From assembly GCA_029555415.1 (NCBI GenBank), contig JAKPSI010000018.1, positions 124,001-188,000 of the forward strand: DNA of 64,000 nucleotides. The letters run 5' to 3'. The position numbers were made by a program, and so were the translations under genes. The first letter of the stretch is position 1; the number at the start of each line of letters is the position of its first letter. Of this stretch, positions 23,529 through 31,245 are shown piece by piece. Under the pieces are notes generated by a model. It did no database searches, was not told the origin of the DNA, and saw nothing but the letters and a program-made list of their open reading frames with translations. The stretch is from Bacteroidota bacterium. Lineage in GTDB: Bacteria > Bacteroidota > Bacteroidia > Chitinophagales > Chitinophagaceae.

Positions 23529-24152
23529 TTATTGTTTCTGCAAAGGTACAGGGGGCGTGGCAGGAGTGCTGTCCGCTTTCGCGAATCCGTTCTCCGGCAT
23601 CTGGACCGTTCCGGTAGGATGATTGAAGATGATACTGTTCAGGTCCTGTGTCGCTGTCATACCTGTACCACCATTGATGGCCTTATTGGGACCATGATAA
23701 ATGGCATATTTCTCTGTATAAAACAGTCTTGTGTTCTGATCCCACCACATATCCTGCGCCCACAAAGTGTCCTTCTTATTGCTGATCACCACGACACTGT
23801 CCCTCAGATACACCTTATTCATGGTCTCGTAATACTTACCGTATTTGCTGTCCAGCCAGGTTTCCACCTGCATGCTGTCATTATAAAAATCGCAGTGAAG
23901 GGATTTCGGGAATTCCACGTACAGGGTATCGGCTGATACACGGTACATCAGCGGGGCCTTGAGTTTGGCGCGCACATTCCCGTCTGAACTCATGTAGCTT
24001 TCCACGCCGCGTGCCTCTTCCACCATCGTCACTTTCTTCGTGTAATCGCGGATCGTTTTGTCGGAATTTTCGCAGGCGCTAACAAAACAGCAGCTTGTGA
24101 ATAAAGCTGCTGCGTAAAGAATTTTATGACAGTATGAGAGGCTATTATTCAT
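23529..24152 (-). CDS. lptC: LPS export periplasmic protein LptC
   Basis: A 207-residue LptC, the bitopic or lipid-anchored component that passes lipopolysaccharide from LptBFG toward LptA. The N-terminal hydrophobic segment ends in SACENSDK (possible lipobox VSAC). The OstA/LptC beta-jellyroll shows VEEARGVESYMSSDGNVRAKLKAPLMYR, LYVEFPKSLHCDFYNDSMQVETWLDSKYGKYYE, YLRDSVVVIS and the typical TLWAQDMWWDQNTRLFYTEK. The tail is proline-rich. It overlaps the upstream outer-membrane gene by 8 bases. Confidence 0.92.
   Translation of the reverse strand: MNNSLSYCHKILYAAALFTSCCFVSACENSDKTIRDYTKKVTMVEEARGVESYMSSDGNVRAKLKAPLMYRVSADTLYVEFPKSLHCDFYNDSMQVETWLDSKYGKYYETMNKVYLRDSVVVISNKKDTLWAQDMWWDQNTRLFYTEKYAIYHGPNKAINGGTGMTATQDLNSIIFNHPTGTVQMPENGFAKADSTPATPPVPLQKQ
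23541..23548 (-). promoter_or_regulatory. -7 box TACCTTTG for the aldo/keto reductase
   Basis: This is a perfect TAnnTTTG box on the minus strand, lying within the last codons of lptC and 22 bases before the reductase ATG. No clear TTG -33 element was found at the usual spacing. Confidence 0.5.
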
Positions 24153-25542
24153 ACTTGCGCTTGATGAACCAGAAGTCGCTCAGCGAGAATCCCAATGTCA
24201 GCCTGAACAGATTCTCCCGCAACACGTTGCTGTTGTTACCGCGTTTTCCATATTCCATGGAAAGGTTGATCACAGTAGCCTGACCGGGACTCAGACGGTT
24301 ATAATTCGCAATGGGTAATCCCAGTCCGAAGGTAACACCGTATGACGGCAGTTTATTCTTGAAACGGATATAATCAGGACCGGTAACGAAACCAAAACGG
24401 TAGAACACATTGCTCCAGTAATTCCTTTTCGGAGCCGGGTGAAGCTGTGCGCCGGCATGGATGGTCCAACTGTCTTTCACTGAATCCTGCTGACCGTAAA
24501 AACGATAATTACTCCATTTCTGGCTGTTGAAATCCACCCCGAACAGCCAGCTTCCTTCTTTGAGTGACTGTGCTTTCTCCACCACAAAACCTGCGGTGTA
24601 GGAAGCAGGATAGATCATATTGCCTTTGATATTGCTTTGAACGGAAACGCTGTCCAGTCGGGTGATACCGGAATTAGCATCCTGATAGAATGTTTCGCGG
24701 ATGATCTCTTTTGTTGCACGAACCTTCTGCTGCACGTTGCCGTAAGCACCAAGCGTCATTGATACGTTCTTGGTCAGTTTGAATTTATACTGAGCACCGA
24801 GATCGACAACCAGGTTGCCCATATTGGAACGTGTTTCATAGTTCGCCTGGAGGTAATCCACGGTATCATTGATGAAAGCGCGTTTCGTTTTATAATCTTT
24901 ACGGCCGAACATGTATCCTACGTTGAAGCCAAGGCTCAGGCTTTTGATCTTGAAACCTGTTCCGGCTGATACGAGGTACATACCGCCATCACCTTCATAC
25001 TGCGTAATGGCACTGTCGATCGGTGTACCGGTTGAAGGATCGACCAGTCTTTCGGTTTGAGAGATCTTATAACTGATCCTCGATACGGGGCGGAGACCAA
25101 AACTGAAACCCCAGTTAGGCTTCAGGGGTACTCCCACCTGGATATAAGAGAACAAGGCGTTGCTGGCCAGGAATTTTTCGGTCGGATTACCCTGCAGCAG
25201 TGAACGATTTTCAAAATTGATCCCTACATCCAGGATCGCGCGTCCGGAAACGATCTTCTTTGATTTCAATTCGCGGATCGCCTGAAAATTGGAGTAAGAA
25301 GCAGGGTTGCTGAAATTGATCATGATACCATTCGCGTCCGTAAAGCCTGCAGCCAGGCCACCCAACGCACGGTTAGCCGCATGCGTGGAAGGAACGATAT
25401 CGCCGATGCCATAACGGGAATAAGGGGAGTTATCCTGTGAAAAAGCAGTATTATGGAGACCGGGAACCAGGAGCGCCAGCAGGCCGAAAACGACCGCTAA
25501 CACATTGATTCTCTTAGGGGTTATTAACTTCACTAATTGCAT
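24145..25542 (-). CDS. Outer-membrane beta-barrel protein of the coaX-lptC cluster
   Basis: A 465-residue exported barrel with signal segment (NVLAVVFGLLALLVPGLHNTAFSQ). The mature start DNSPYSRYGIGDIVP and ANRALGGLAAGFTDANGIMINFSNPASYS resemble FadL/PorV-type Bacteroidota barrels. Many alternating strands follow (VSAGTGFKIKSLSLGFNVGYMFG, FRLTLGFSLSDFWF). Function unknown; lipid or LPS-related transport is a guess from its position between coaX and lptC. It overlaps coaX by 29 bases and lptC by 8, so the three are translated from one mRNA. Confidence 0.82.
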   Translation of the reverse strand: MQLVKLITPKRINVLAVVFGLLALLVPGLHNTAFSQDNSPYSRYGIGDIVPSTHAANRALGGLAAGFTDANGIMINFSNPASYSNFQAIRELKSKKIVSGRAILDVGINFENRSLLQGNPTEKFLASNALFSYIQVGVPLKPNWGFSFGLRPVSRISYKISQTERLVDPSTGTPIDSAITQYEGDGGMYLVSAGTGFKIKSLSLGFNVGYMFGRKDYKTKRAFINDTVDYLQANYETRSNMGNLVVDLGAQYKFKLTKNVSMTLGAYGNVQQKVRATKEIIRETFYQDANSGITRLDSVSVQSNIKGNMIYPASYTAGFVVEKAQSLKEGSWLFGVDFNSQKWSNYRFYGQQDSVKDSWTIHAGAQLHPAPKRNYWSNVFYRFGFVTGPDYIRFKNKLPSYGVTFGLGLPIANYNRLSPGQATVINLSMEYGKRGNNSNVLRENLFRLTLGFSLSDFWFIKRKYE

Positions 25543-26242
25543 ACAGACCTTTAAAGATTAAATCAGGGTCTGCAAATATCCTGTTTTTCAGGTGGGGAGC
25601 CAAATACACGATATCACCCCCGGTTAAGAGGACGTTAAAGTTCCGGTACTTCTCCTGATAAGCCTCAATAAAACCATCGATCTCTTTGGCCATACCCAGC
25701 ACCACTCCGCTCAGGATATTCGTGTCCGTATCATAGCCGAAAAGCGGCACATTACTGCTTGCTTTGACCACCGGAAGCTTGGCCGTATAGTAATTCAGGG
25801 ATTTTAAGCGCATTTCCAGACCGGGCGAGATGCCGCCGCCCACGAACTCGTGGTATTTGTTGATGAAATTGTAGGTAACGCAGGATCCCATACCGATCAC
25901 CATATTGTTGTTGCCGGGGTAGAAATGAACGGCTGCCGCGGTCAGTGCCAGACGGTCCGCACCGATGGTTTCCGGCTTCCCGACCGGCGTTGTAAAGGAT
26001 ACTTTGGTCAGGTGACTCAGTTTGTGAAATTTCGTTCTTGCCGCCAGTACCGTTTCGATCTCCGCATTGTGGTCGATCACAGAGGAAAGGATCGACTTAT
26101 CAGGCTGAAAACGGGTCAGCAGGTCTTCGATCGTTTGCACGCTGTCATCCGGAAGTACCACCGCCTCAGCGATCTGATCACCCCGGAAAAGCGCCACCTT
26201 TTTTCTGGTGTTGCCGAAATCAAAACAAAGTGTAGAAGACAT
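25514..26242 (-). CDS. coaX: Type III pantothenate kinase
   Basis: A 242-residue CoaX, the first enzyme of coenzyme A synthesis, which phosphorylates pantothenate. ASKHA-fold motifs are present: the phosphate loop CFDFGNTRKK, PETIGADRLA, the adenosine region MVIGMGSCVTYNFI and VGGGISPGLEMR, and LLTGGD near the end. The length matches the family. It is the first gene of the coaX / barrel / lptC overlap set, and follows the Lon-like gene by 6 bases. Confidence 0.96.
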   Translation of the reverse strand: MSSTLCFDFGNTRKKVALFRGDQIAEAVVLPDDSVQTIEDLLTRFQPDKSILSSVIDHNAEIETVLAARTKFHKLSHLTKVSFTTPVGKPETIGADRLALTAAAVHFYPGNNNMVIGMGSCVTYNFINKYHEFVGGGISPGLEMRLKSLNYYTAKLPVVKASSNVPLFGYDTDTNILSGVVLGMAKEIDGFIEAYQEKYRNFNVLLTGGDIVYLAPHLKNRIFADPDLIFKGLYAISEVNNP

Positions 26243-26248
26243 AGAAGT

Positions 26249-26887
26249 TCATTGAATATTATAGCCGGACAGATTCTTGAAATGTCCGTTCATCCTGATC
26301 TTTTCTTTCAATTGCTCCATCCCTGATAACATCGCCAGGGCTTTGGTGAGATAGCGACGGATGTACTCCAGCCGCTGACGTTCATCCATGAGACAAAGCA
26401 GTTCGTACTCTTCTTCAAGCGACAGTCCGATATGATGCGCCAGATCATAACAACTCAGCTGGTCATCCGGTTTTTTGAAATCCTTTTCAACGTGCAACAA
26501 TCCATGCAGGTTGCGGATACTCTTCACCACTGCTTTCATATGTGCCGAATTACCCTGCAGGAAATTATCCGGATAACTGACGATCGCACCGGAATAGAGC
26601 TTATCCGGTATCTCACGGACCACTTCAAGGATCCGGAATACTTTCATGCCCCTGGTCCGGATGTTCATTTTACCATTCTCTTCCACACGTACCACTTCTG
26701 TTACTTCCAGTAATGAACCGAATTCCTGCATCTTATCACCGATCACTGCCGGAATGCCGAAAGGCTTACCGGAGGCCCTGCACTCACTGATCAGTTGTTT
26801 ATAACGCGGTTCAAAAATATGGAGGTTCAGTTGCTCGCCGGGATATACAACGATACCAAGCGGAAATATGGGGATGAAGTTGGTCAT
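26249..26887 (-). CDS. Lon substrate-binding (LON) domain protein
   Basis: A 212-residue stand-alone LON N-terminal domain without ATPase or protease: IPIFPLGIVVYPGEQLNLHIFEPRYKQLISEC, FGIPAVIGDKMQEFGSLLEVTEVV, MNIRTRGMKVFRILEV, and a helical C-terminal half (LSLEEEYELLCLMDERQRLEYIRRYL). Such proteins are common in Bacteroidota; their role, perhaps substrate recognition, is unproven. It is upstream of coaX by 6 bases. A near-consensus box TACCTTTA lies about 20 bases before its ATG. Confidence 0.9.
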   Translation of the reverse strand: MTNFIPIFPLGIVVYPGEQLNLHIFEPRYKQLISECRASGKPFGIPAVIGDKMQEFGSLLEVTEVVRVEENGKMNIRTRGMKVFRILEVVREIPDKLYSGAIVSYPDNFLQGNSAHMKAVVKSIRNLHGLLHVEKDFKKPDDQLSCYDLAHHIGLSLEEEYELLCLMDERQRLEYIRRYLTKALAMLSGMEQLKEKIRMNGHFKNLSGYNIQ

Positions 26888-26926
26888 GTTTGTTTCTGCA
26901 AGTAAAGGTAATATGCGGAAGTCAAA

Positions 26927-27691
26927 TCAGCGCCGGCGGTTTGCATTGTAAAGCGACCGGAGTCCGGAATATTTCAGCCGGGTATAACGACTGGTCATTT
27001 TTGCGCAGGTGAAACCGGCTTTTCCGTCAAGGAAACCCAATCGCAGGATATAATTCCGGAAAAAAGAAAAAACAGGAGACAGATATTCCTTGATTAGTGA
27101 AGGATGTTTACCCGTCCTCATGTATTGTGCCGCACTGAGGGCCGCATACTTTTCCGTTTTCTCCGCGTATTCCGTTTCATCTTTCATCGTCCGGTGCAGG
27201 ATCGCCCCATCCATCTCATGGATCACTGTACCGGTGGGCATTTCAGGTATTTCATGTACCGCAGCATCATTCCATTTTACCAGCTTCCGGTTGAACATCC
27301 GGATGATATGGTCGCGGCCCCAAACACCGAACCGCACTTCCATGTTGCCTAAAAAATTACGGCGTTTTACTTTGTAAACGATGTGCTCCTGTTCAGGCTC
27401 CCATTGTTGCAGGAACGATTTCAAACGCTCATCGGCAGATTCATCCGCATCAAGGTTCAGGATCCAGTCATGCTTCGCCAGCGCGTTGGCTTTATTCTTC
27501 GTGCCGCCATAACCTTCCCAGGTACCTTTTTCGATCCGTACCGTAAACGTTGAAGCAATGGCAAGGGTATCATCTGTGCTTCCGTTGTCGTACAGCAGGA
27601 TATCATCTGATAACCCCTGAACGGAACGAAGTGTTTCACCGATCACATGACCGGCATCCCTGCAAATGATCACAATGGAGAAAAAACTCAT
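26927..27691 (-). CDS. Glycosyltransferase family 2 (WaaE/KdtX-like, LPS core)
   Basis: A 254-residue GT-A glycosyltransferase. Motifs are MSFFSIVIICRDAGHVIGETLRSV, LLYDNGSTDDT and the DxD-type WILNLDADE, followed by the WaaE-like block VRFGVWGRDHIIRMFNRKLVKWND and a hydrophobic helix near the C-terminus (LIKEYLSPVFSFFRNYI). The frame is open to 27937, but ATG at 27691 overlaps the O-antigen ligase stop by four bases (ATGA) and begins the conserved domain, so it is the start. Probably adds a sugar to the lipopolysaccharide core. Confidence 0.92.
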   Translation of the reverse strand: MSFFSIVIICRDAGHVIGETLRSVQGLSDDILLYDNGSTDDTLAIASTFTVRIEKGTWEGYGGTKNKANALAKHDWILNLDADESADERLKSFLQQWEPEQEHIVYKVKRRNFLGNMEVRFGVWGRDHIIRMFNRKLVKWNDAAVHEIPEMPTGTVIHEMDGAILHRTMKDETEYAEKTEKYAALSAAQYMRTGKHPSLIKEYLSPVFSFFRNYILRLGFLDGKAGFTCAKMTSRYTRLKYSGLRSLYNANRRR

Positions 27692-28932
27692 ACTGCCTGC
27701 AAAGATGGATTGTTTTTGCTGAGCAGCCATGCCCGCCACCAACCATATACAAAAACATACAGGGCCACGCCGATCTGAATTTCCAGTCCGACATCGATGA
27801 GCAGGCTCATAGCTGCGGTCAGGTGGAAGGACCACCATACCCAGGGCAGACGGGTATTGCAAAAGAAAGGAAGCAGTAGTATAGCACCGAAAAGGATCAG
27901 GCCCGGCCATCCCGCTCCCGCGCCGTAAACGACCCATTCGCTTCCGGGGATCTTTTTATCGGACTCCAGCATTTGCGGGTATTGCCGGCCATACCAGGTA
28001 TATGCATCGGACTTTACATCCCCGAATCCACTTCCGGTTAGCGGCTTTGACTGCATCAGCTCCCATCCTGCACGGATGGAGATCATCCGCACCGCGTCAT
28101 TGGAACCGGGCAGATAATCCAGATGCTTGAAATAATCATATTCAAAAACCGAAACACGCATCCGGTTCCGGAAACTTGGCATCGTTTGATAAGCGATCAC
28201 GGGCAAGGCCGCTGCAAGGAATATCACAGCTAACGATATAACAGGCTTGCGTACACGCAAAACAGTATATATCCCTGCAACAAGCAGCATGATATAAAGT
28301 GATAGGATGCCCGTTCTTGCCGCCAGCAGATGCAGGAAGATCACCAGCCAGGCAGCGGTGAGGAAAGAACCGATGCTGATCCATCGCTGCTCTTTCCAGC
28401 GGTCCATACCCAACCATACCGCCAGGAGTGCGGCAAGACTTACCATCCAGCTGAATCGTACATGATCATCGTACATCGGTGTGAACATGACCTTCGAACG
28501 CAGGTAAGCCTCATTCACATCATTGATGACCCCGCCTGCATAGATCACTATTGTCTGAATACTGCCGGCCAAAACCGCTCCGATGAAGAACAGGCTGAGT
28601 ATGCGGTGCTGTTTAGGCGTGATGCGGAATGATCCCGCAAATGAGAGTGGCAATAATAGTAACGGCAATTTAATGCGCAGCAAACCAGACCAGGTTTGCA
28701 TATCTTCCGACCACAATCCGGATATTAACGGGATGAAGAATAAAAGGGTGGTACCCGCCAGCAGCCGGTCTTTCAGCAACCGGCGGAATTGTGCGGGCAG
28801 TTCCCGATGCACACAAGCAAGGGTAATGAAGCCGATCAGACAACAGGAAAGTAAGACCCTCGAAAACAGAATTCCTGCCGGCAACATTGCCAGTAACCAG
28901 AATTGTATCGTATTCCTTTGGGGAAGCTTCAT
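27688..28932 (-). CDS. O-antigen ligase family membrane protein
   Basis: A 414-residue polytopic inner-membrane protein with about ten TM helices and a large periplasmic loop between the last helices containing the ligase signature (MISIRAGWELMQSKPLTGSGFGDVKSDAYTWY). Wzy/WaaL-family enzymes join O-polysaccharide to lipid A-core or polymerise it. The frame reaches 28986, but the promoter at 28956-28986 makes ATG at 28932 (MKLPQRNTIQFWLL) the credible start. Translationally coupled to the downstream GT2 gene. Confidence 0.9.
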   Translation of the reverse strand: MKLPQRNTIQFWLLAMLPAGILFSRVLLSCCLIGFITLACVHRELPAQFRRLLKDRLLAGTTLLFFIPLISGLWSEDMQTWSGLLRIKLPLLLLPLSFAGSFRITPKQHRILSLFFIGAVLAGSIQTIVIYAGGVINDVNEAYLRSKVMFTPMYDDHVRFSWMVSLAALLAVWLGMDRWKEQRWISIGSFLTAAWLVIFLHLLAARTGILSLYIMLLVAGIYTVLRVRKPVISLAVIFLAAALPVIAYQTMPSFRNRMRVSVFEYDYFKHLDYLPGSNDAVRMISIRAGWELMQSKPLTGSGFGDVKSDAYTWYGRQYPQMLESDKKIPGSEWVVYGAGAGWPGLILFGAILLLPFFCNTRLPWVWWSFHLTAAMSLLIDVGLEIQIGVALYVFVYGWWRAWLLSKNNPSLQAV

Positions 28933-28955
28933 GAATTGGTGCGGTAATTGCAGAA

Positions 28956-28986
28956 TAAATATAGCCGATGCAAACGGGGCCGCCAA
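28956..28986 (-). promoter_or_regulatory. Promoter TTG-N20-TATATTTA for the O-antigen ligase
   Basis: On the minus strand TTG is at 28984-28986 and TATATTTA at 28956-28963, with a 20-base spacer. The last base differs from TAnnTTTG. This decides the start codon of the ligase. Confidence 0.6.
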
Positions 28987-29100
28987 TCTTTTCCCTTTGC
29001 CTCGTTTATTAAAAGTTCATTAGCGGATGTTATCCCGAATGGTTCATCTGCTCTCCCGCACCCCTGATCACATTTATTAACCGTTAATTCAACTTCATAA

Positions 29101-29937
29101 ATGAAGCGGAAAATGAAACCAATTGCCCCCTGCAGCCTTGTGATCTCCACCTACAACTGGCCTCAGGCACTGGACCTTTGTCTGCAAAGTGTTACCCGGC
29201 AAACCCTGATGCCTGCTGAGATCATCATTGCTGATGACGGCTCTTCCTCTGAAACGGAACAACTGCTGAACTATTACCGTGAAACCTATGCGCTCAATCT
29301 GATCCACATCTGGCAACCCGATGAAGGTTTCCGGCTGGCACGCATCCGTAATAAAGCACTGGCTGCCGCAACATTCGATTATATCATTCAGGCCGACGGC
29401 GACCTGATCCTGCATCCATTATTCATCGCGGATCACCTGCGCTTACGCAAAAAGGGTCACTTTATCACCGGTAGCCGTGTTATGCTATCCGAATTCACGA
29501 CATCACGTTTGTTCCGTCACCGCTCGATCGATATCCGTAAATACGGATCCGACAACAGTAACCTTTTGAACTCGTTGAGATCTCCCTTGCTGTCATCCGT
29601 ACTGGCAGACCATTACAAGCAATCCGGCCGGAACCGTTTTTATGTCAAAGGCTGCAATATGGCTTTCTGGAAAGAGGACCTGCTCGCCATCAACGGCTAT
29701 AACGAAGCATTCACCGAATGGGGAGCGGAAGACAGTGAGCTCGCCGTGCGGCTGATCCATCATGGCATCCGCAAGCGGTTCCTGAAATTCGGCGGTATCG
29801 TTTTTCATCTGCATCACCGCCTCGCCTGCCGCAGCGGAGAAAAAAGGAATTTTGAGATGATGGCTGAAACGATACGCCAAAAACATATTCGCATACATGC
29901 CGGCATCGATCAGCATCTGGAAAATATTCCTGTTTAG
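29101..29937 (+). CDS. Glycosyltransferase family 2 with galactosyltransferase-like C-terminal region
   Basis: A 278-residue GT-A enzyme: CSLVISTYNWPQALDLCLQSV, IIIADDGSSSETEQLL, the acceptor region PDEGFRLARIRNKAL and the DxD YIIQADGD. A C-terminal glyco_transf_7C-type block follows (FYVKGCNMAFWKEDLLAINGYNEAF followed by EWGAEDSELAVRL). It is likely to transfer a sugar in surface polysaccharide synthesis. It is divergent from the O-antigen ligase gene, which supports a role in LPS. The start at 29101 could also be ATG 29113 (MKPIAPC). Confidence 0.92.
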   Translation: MKRKMKPIAPCSLVISTYNWPQALDLCLQSVTRQTLMPAEIIIADDGSSSETEQLLNYYRETYALNLIHIWQPDEGFRLARIRNKALAAATFDYIIQADGDLILHPLFIADHLRLRKKGHFITGSRVMLSEFTTSRLFRHRSIDIRKYGSDNSNLLNSLRSPLLSSVLADHYKQSGRNRFYVKGCNMAFWKEDLLAINGYNEAFTEWGAEDSELAVRLIHHGIRKRFLKFGGIVFHLHHRLACRSGEKRNFEMMAETIRQKHIRIHAGIDQHLENIPV

Positions 29938-29967
29938 TTCAACGGCGCATCTCCCCTGCTGATATGT

Positions 29968-29975
29968 TATCTTTG
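29968..29975 (+). promoter_or_regulatory. -7 box TATCTTTG for meaB
   Basis: A perfect TAnnTTTG box 19 bases before ATG 29995. The -33 region has only TTC-like matches. Confidence 0.6.
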
Positions 29976-29994
29976 AGGAGCAACGATCCTCAGC

Positions 29995-30891
29995 ATGTGG
30001 CAGGAACTACTCAACGAAATAAAGAACGGTAATATCAAAGCTCTCGCACGCGGTATCTCATTCATCGAGAATGAGCAACCGGGTTATGAGGAATTACTGC
30101 GTTCGCTGCCTCCGGCTCCTGCGAAGATCATCGGCATCACCGGACCTCCCGGTGCCGGCAAAAGCACACTGGTGGATGGTTTGATCGGATCACTGGTGCA
30201 GGAAGGTAAGAAAGTGGGCGTGCTCTGTGTCGACCCTTCTTCACCATTCAATCTCGGCGCAGTGTTAGGCGATCGTATCCGTATGAGCGACTGGTATGCG
30301 CATCCTTCCGTCTTCATACGTTCACTGGCGACCCGCGGATCGATGGGTGGCCTGCATCCGAAGATCCTCGAGATCTCTGACCTGATGAAAGTTTTCGGAT
30401 TCGATCAGTTGATCGTGGAAACAGTAGGTGTCGGACAAAGTGAGATCGAGATCGCGGGACTGGCCGATGTTACCGCTGTGGTGGTCGTGCCCGAAGCCGG
30501 CGATGAAGTGCAGACGATGAAGGCAGGATTAATGGAGATCGCCGATCTTTTCGTGGTCAATAAGGCCGACCGGCCGGGTGCGGATCTTTTCGTGAACAAC
30601 CTGAAACAGATGCTGGCACCCGCTTACAGCCATCATTACCGTGAAGTACCCGTACTGAAAACCACCGCGTCGAATAAAGAAGGTATCACGGAACTGGCCG
30701 CATTGCTGCAACGTGAATTACAGAAATCACATCTGACCGATAAGAAATTCTGGCTGCTCGCCGAACGCGCCTGGTACCTGATCGAACAAAAAAGGATGAA
30801 AGGTGTTGATAAAGCGGCATTACGAAAAGAGATCGAAGCGGCCTACCCATCCGGCGCTTTCAATCTTTACCAATTCATCGCTAACAAATGA
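29995..30891 (+). CDS. meaB: Methylmalonyl-CoA mutase-associated GTPase MeaB
   Basis: A 298-residue G3E-family GTPase that chaperones B12-dependent methylmalonyl-CoA mutase. Motifs are Walker A GITGPPGAGKSTLVDGL, VDPSSPFNLGAVLGDRIRM, RSLATRGSMGG, Walker B-like LIVETVGVGQSEIEIAGLAD and the base-recognition VVNKADRPGAD. The C-terminal dimerisation arm is intact. The mutase genes are not in the window. It overlaps the CDGSH gene by four bases, so the two are coupled. Confidence 0.97.
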   Translation: MWQELLNEIKNGNIKALARGISFIENEQPGYEELLRSLPPAPAKIIGITGPPGAGKSTLVDGLIGSLVQEGKKVGVLCVDPSSPFNLGAVLGDRIRMSDWYAHPSVFIRSLATRGSMGGLHPKILEISDLMKVFGFDQLIVETVGVGQSEIEIAGLADVTAVVVVPEAGDEVQTMKAGLMEIADLFVVNKADRPGADLFVNNLKQMLAPAYSHHYREVPVLKTTASNKEGITELAALLQRELQKSHLTDKKFWLLAERAWYLIEQKRMKGVDKAALRKEIEAAYPSGAFNLYQFIANK

Positions 30892-31175
30892 ACCCCATGG
30901 AACAGATCCCTAATGAAGGATTACCCAAAGTCGCTTTTCACGAACCCATCGCCATCAATGTTGAACCCGGTAAGGTATACTCCTGGTGCACCTGCGGACT
31001 AACGCTCAAAACACCATTCTGCGACAGCGAACACAAGAAGATCGAAGGCATGCCTTATAAAAGCATCAAGGTACAGTTCGACAAAGCAGAAGAGATCCTT
31101 TTCTGCCAGTGCAAACTGACCAAAACACCGCCTTTCTGTGACTGCTCTCATAAGAGCATCAGTCACAAGCCTTAA
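30888..31175 (+). CDS. Dual CDGSH iron-sulfur domain protein
   Basis: A 95-residue protein with two CDGSH-type [2Fe-2S] motifs. The first uses C34, C36, C45 and H49 (WCTCGLTLKTPFCDSEH). The second uses C73, C75, C84 and H88 (FCQCKLTKTPPFCDCSH). Both keep the 3Cys-1His ligand pattern. Tandem CDGSH proteins occur in bacteria and may carry electrons or iron-sulfur clusters; the specific role is unknown. The ATG overlaps the meaB stop, which hints at a link to B12/propionate metabolism. Confidence 0.93.
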   Translation: MNPMEQIPNEGLPKVAFHEPIAINVEPGKVYSWCTCGLTLKTPFCDSEHKKIEGMPYKSIKVQFDKAEEILFCQCKLTKTPPFCDCSHKSISHKP

Positions 31176-31245
31176 GCCCCTGTCGCCCGGTCACTTCCAG
31201 TTCCCGTTTAAAAGTATTATTTTTCAGGCTGGTCCACGATCATCC

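Noticed and set aside
27692-27937. 82-residue N-terminal extension of the GT2 gene
   Set aside because: It lies inside the O-antigen ligase coding region in another frame and does not belong to the GT2 fold; ATG 27691 is a coupled start.
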